From the NCBI GenBank assembly GCA_023424235.1, contig JAFAEB010000025.1:1-5078 (forward strand): a DNA stretch of 5,078 nucleotides, written 5' to 3'. This document shows, piece after piece, positions 4,404 through 5,078 of the stretch; within the stretch, counting starts at the first letter, position 1; each line of letters starts with the position of its first letter. Origin of the DNA: Bacillota bacterium (lineage in GTDB: Bacteria > Bacillota > Clostridia > Lachnospirales > Lachnospiraceae). The translations under genes and the position numbers were made by a program. The notes below the pieces were generated by a model. That model saw nothing but the letters and a program-made list of their open reading frames with translations. It made no database searches and was not told where the DNA came from.

Positions 4404-5078
4404 TTACTGTGCTGCTGGTTGGTTCACGATAGCTTTATCCATAATTGCAACACGTTCTTCTAATGTAATCTTTGATAAAATATCGTTTATCATTGTTGTT
4501 AAATCACTATTTTTTCTTAATCCTACTGCAATTGCTGTATCATCAGGAGAAGTTTCAAATCCTGTGGTAAATTCAACCATTGCAAAGTTTTCATTTGCAG
4601 AAGAAGCACTTACACCTTCAGGACGTTCTGACACATAACCATCAATAATACCTGATTCTAAGGCAACACGCATCGCTGGGAAATTATCCATCGCTGTTTC
4701 TTTTTTAACACCATTTATTTGATCGATAACAGAGTAATGGAAGGTATTTAACTGTGCAGTAATTTTTGCACCACTAAAATCTTGAATGGATGTAGCATTT
4801 TCATAACTACTACCTTTTTTTACTACCATAACCAAATCAGATTCATAATAATTATCAGAAAAATCTATGGTTGCTTTACGTTCTTCTGTAGGTGACATAC
4901 CAGCTATAATTGCATCTATTTTTCCAGACGTAAGGGCTGGTACAAGTCCATCCCATTCCGTTTTTACAATTACAAGCTCTTTTCCTAAACCTTCTGCTAA
5001 CTTTTTCGCAATTTCTACGTCATATCCACCTGCATACTCAGCACTGCCATCTATTTTTACACCACCATTGGAGTCATC
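4404..5078 (-). CDS. Polar amino acid ABC transporter, substrate-binding protein, N-terminus outside the window
   Basis: This is the extracellular, probably lipid-anchored, receptor of the importer (SBP_bac_3 family), which captures an amino acid and delivers it to the permease. 224 residues to the stop codon are visible. The frame is open to position 5078, so the signal peptide and start lie beyond the window. The ATG at 4896-4898 is internal, because the 60 codons before it read as a normal family N-lobe: GGYDVEIAKKLAEGLGKEL, then EWDGLVPALTSGKIDAIIAGMSPTEER. The Arg of that SPTEER motif normally binds the ligand carboxylate. The second-lobe motif DGYVSERPEG takes the place of the more usual VVVDEP-type segment that supplies an acidic residue for the ligand amino group. 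Substrate identity (basic, acidic or neutral amino acid) is not decidable by eye. It is the first visible gene of the operon; its promoter is outside. Confidence 0.95.
   Translation of the reverse strand, partial: DDSNGGVKIDGSAEYAGGYDVEIAKKLAEGLGKELVIVKTEWDGLVPALTSGKIDAIIAGMSPTEERKATIDFSDNYYESDLVMVVKKGSSYENATSIQDFSGAKITAQLNTFHYSVIDQINGVKKETAMDNFPAMRVALESGIIDGYVSERPEGVSASSANENFAMVEFTTGFETSPDDTAIAVGLRKNSDLTTMINDILSKITLEERVAIMDKAIVNQPAAQ

Noticed and set aside
4404..4898. A complete 164-residue protein starting at the ATG at 4896-4898
   Set aside because: The reading frame continues open to 5078 and the upstream 60 codons encode the conserved first lobe of the binding protein, so this ATG is internal.
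1..5078. CRISPR array, insertion sequence, tRNA or attachment sites
   Set aside because: No regularly spaced direct repeats, transposase motifs, terminal inverted repeats or tRNA-like folds were seen.

Overview
The window looks like part of a low-GC, Gram-positive anaerobe of the Clostridia, perhaps Lachnospiraceae. The evidence is strong AT bias, AGGAGG-type ribosome binding sites, TTGACA-17-TATAAT-type promoters, abundant hairpin-plus-T-tract terminators, and Clostridia-like versions of Gpx, FNT and polar amino acid ABC proteins. The taxonomic reading is inference. All confidently called genes lie on the minus strand, so transcription runs from high to low coordinates. Two of them run off the window edges.

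In transcription order, the first unit (5078 to about 2638) is a polar amino acid ABC importer. It comprises a solute-binding protein whose N-terminus lies outside the window, a HisM-type permease and a GlnQ-type ATPase, closed by a strong terminator. A large compound stem-loop sits between the binding-protein and permease genes. Next comes a short formate/nitrite transporter (FNT) family gene (1880-2515) with its own extended -10 promoter and terminator. Directly after that terminator is a consensus promoter driving a roughly 220-nt leader and a Cys-type, probably thioredoxin-dependent, glutathione peroxidase (987-1532), again with its own terminator. The last unit is the 5' part of an ammonium transporter gene (1-487), read from a consensus promoter through a leader of about 170 nt.

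The functional theme is nitrogen and small-molecule uptake (amino acids, ammonium, FNT substrate) plus one peroxide-defence enzyme. Each of the four units has its own signals, so they look like neighbours rather than one pathway.

The most interesting part is regulatory. The ammonium transporter leader holds three consecutive hairpins. Two are textbook intrinsic terminators, and the last ends only about 10 nt before the Shine-Dalgarno. The middle hairpin uses the T-tract of the first terminator as one of its arms. This is the geometry of a premature-termination switch, but I cannot match it to a known riboswitch or ANTAR-type element. A second item is a G-rich plus-strand patch at 926-970 that encodes a short peptide with the GCFWG active-site motif of methionine sulfoxide reductase A and then stops, possibly the remnant of an msrA start. 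I found no CRISPR array, insertion sequence, tRNA or rRNA.
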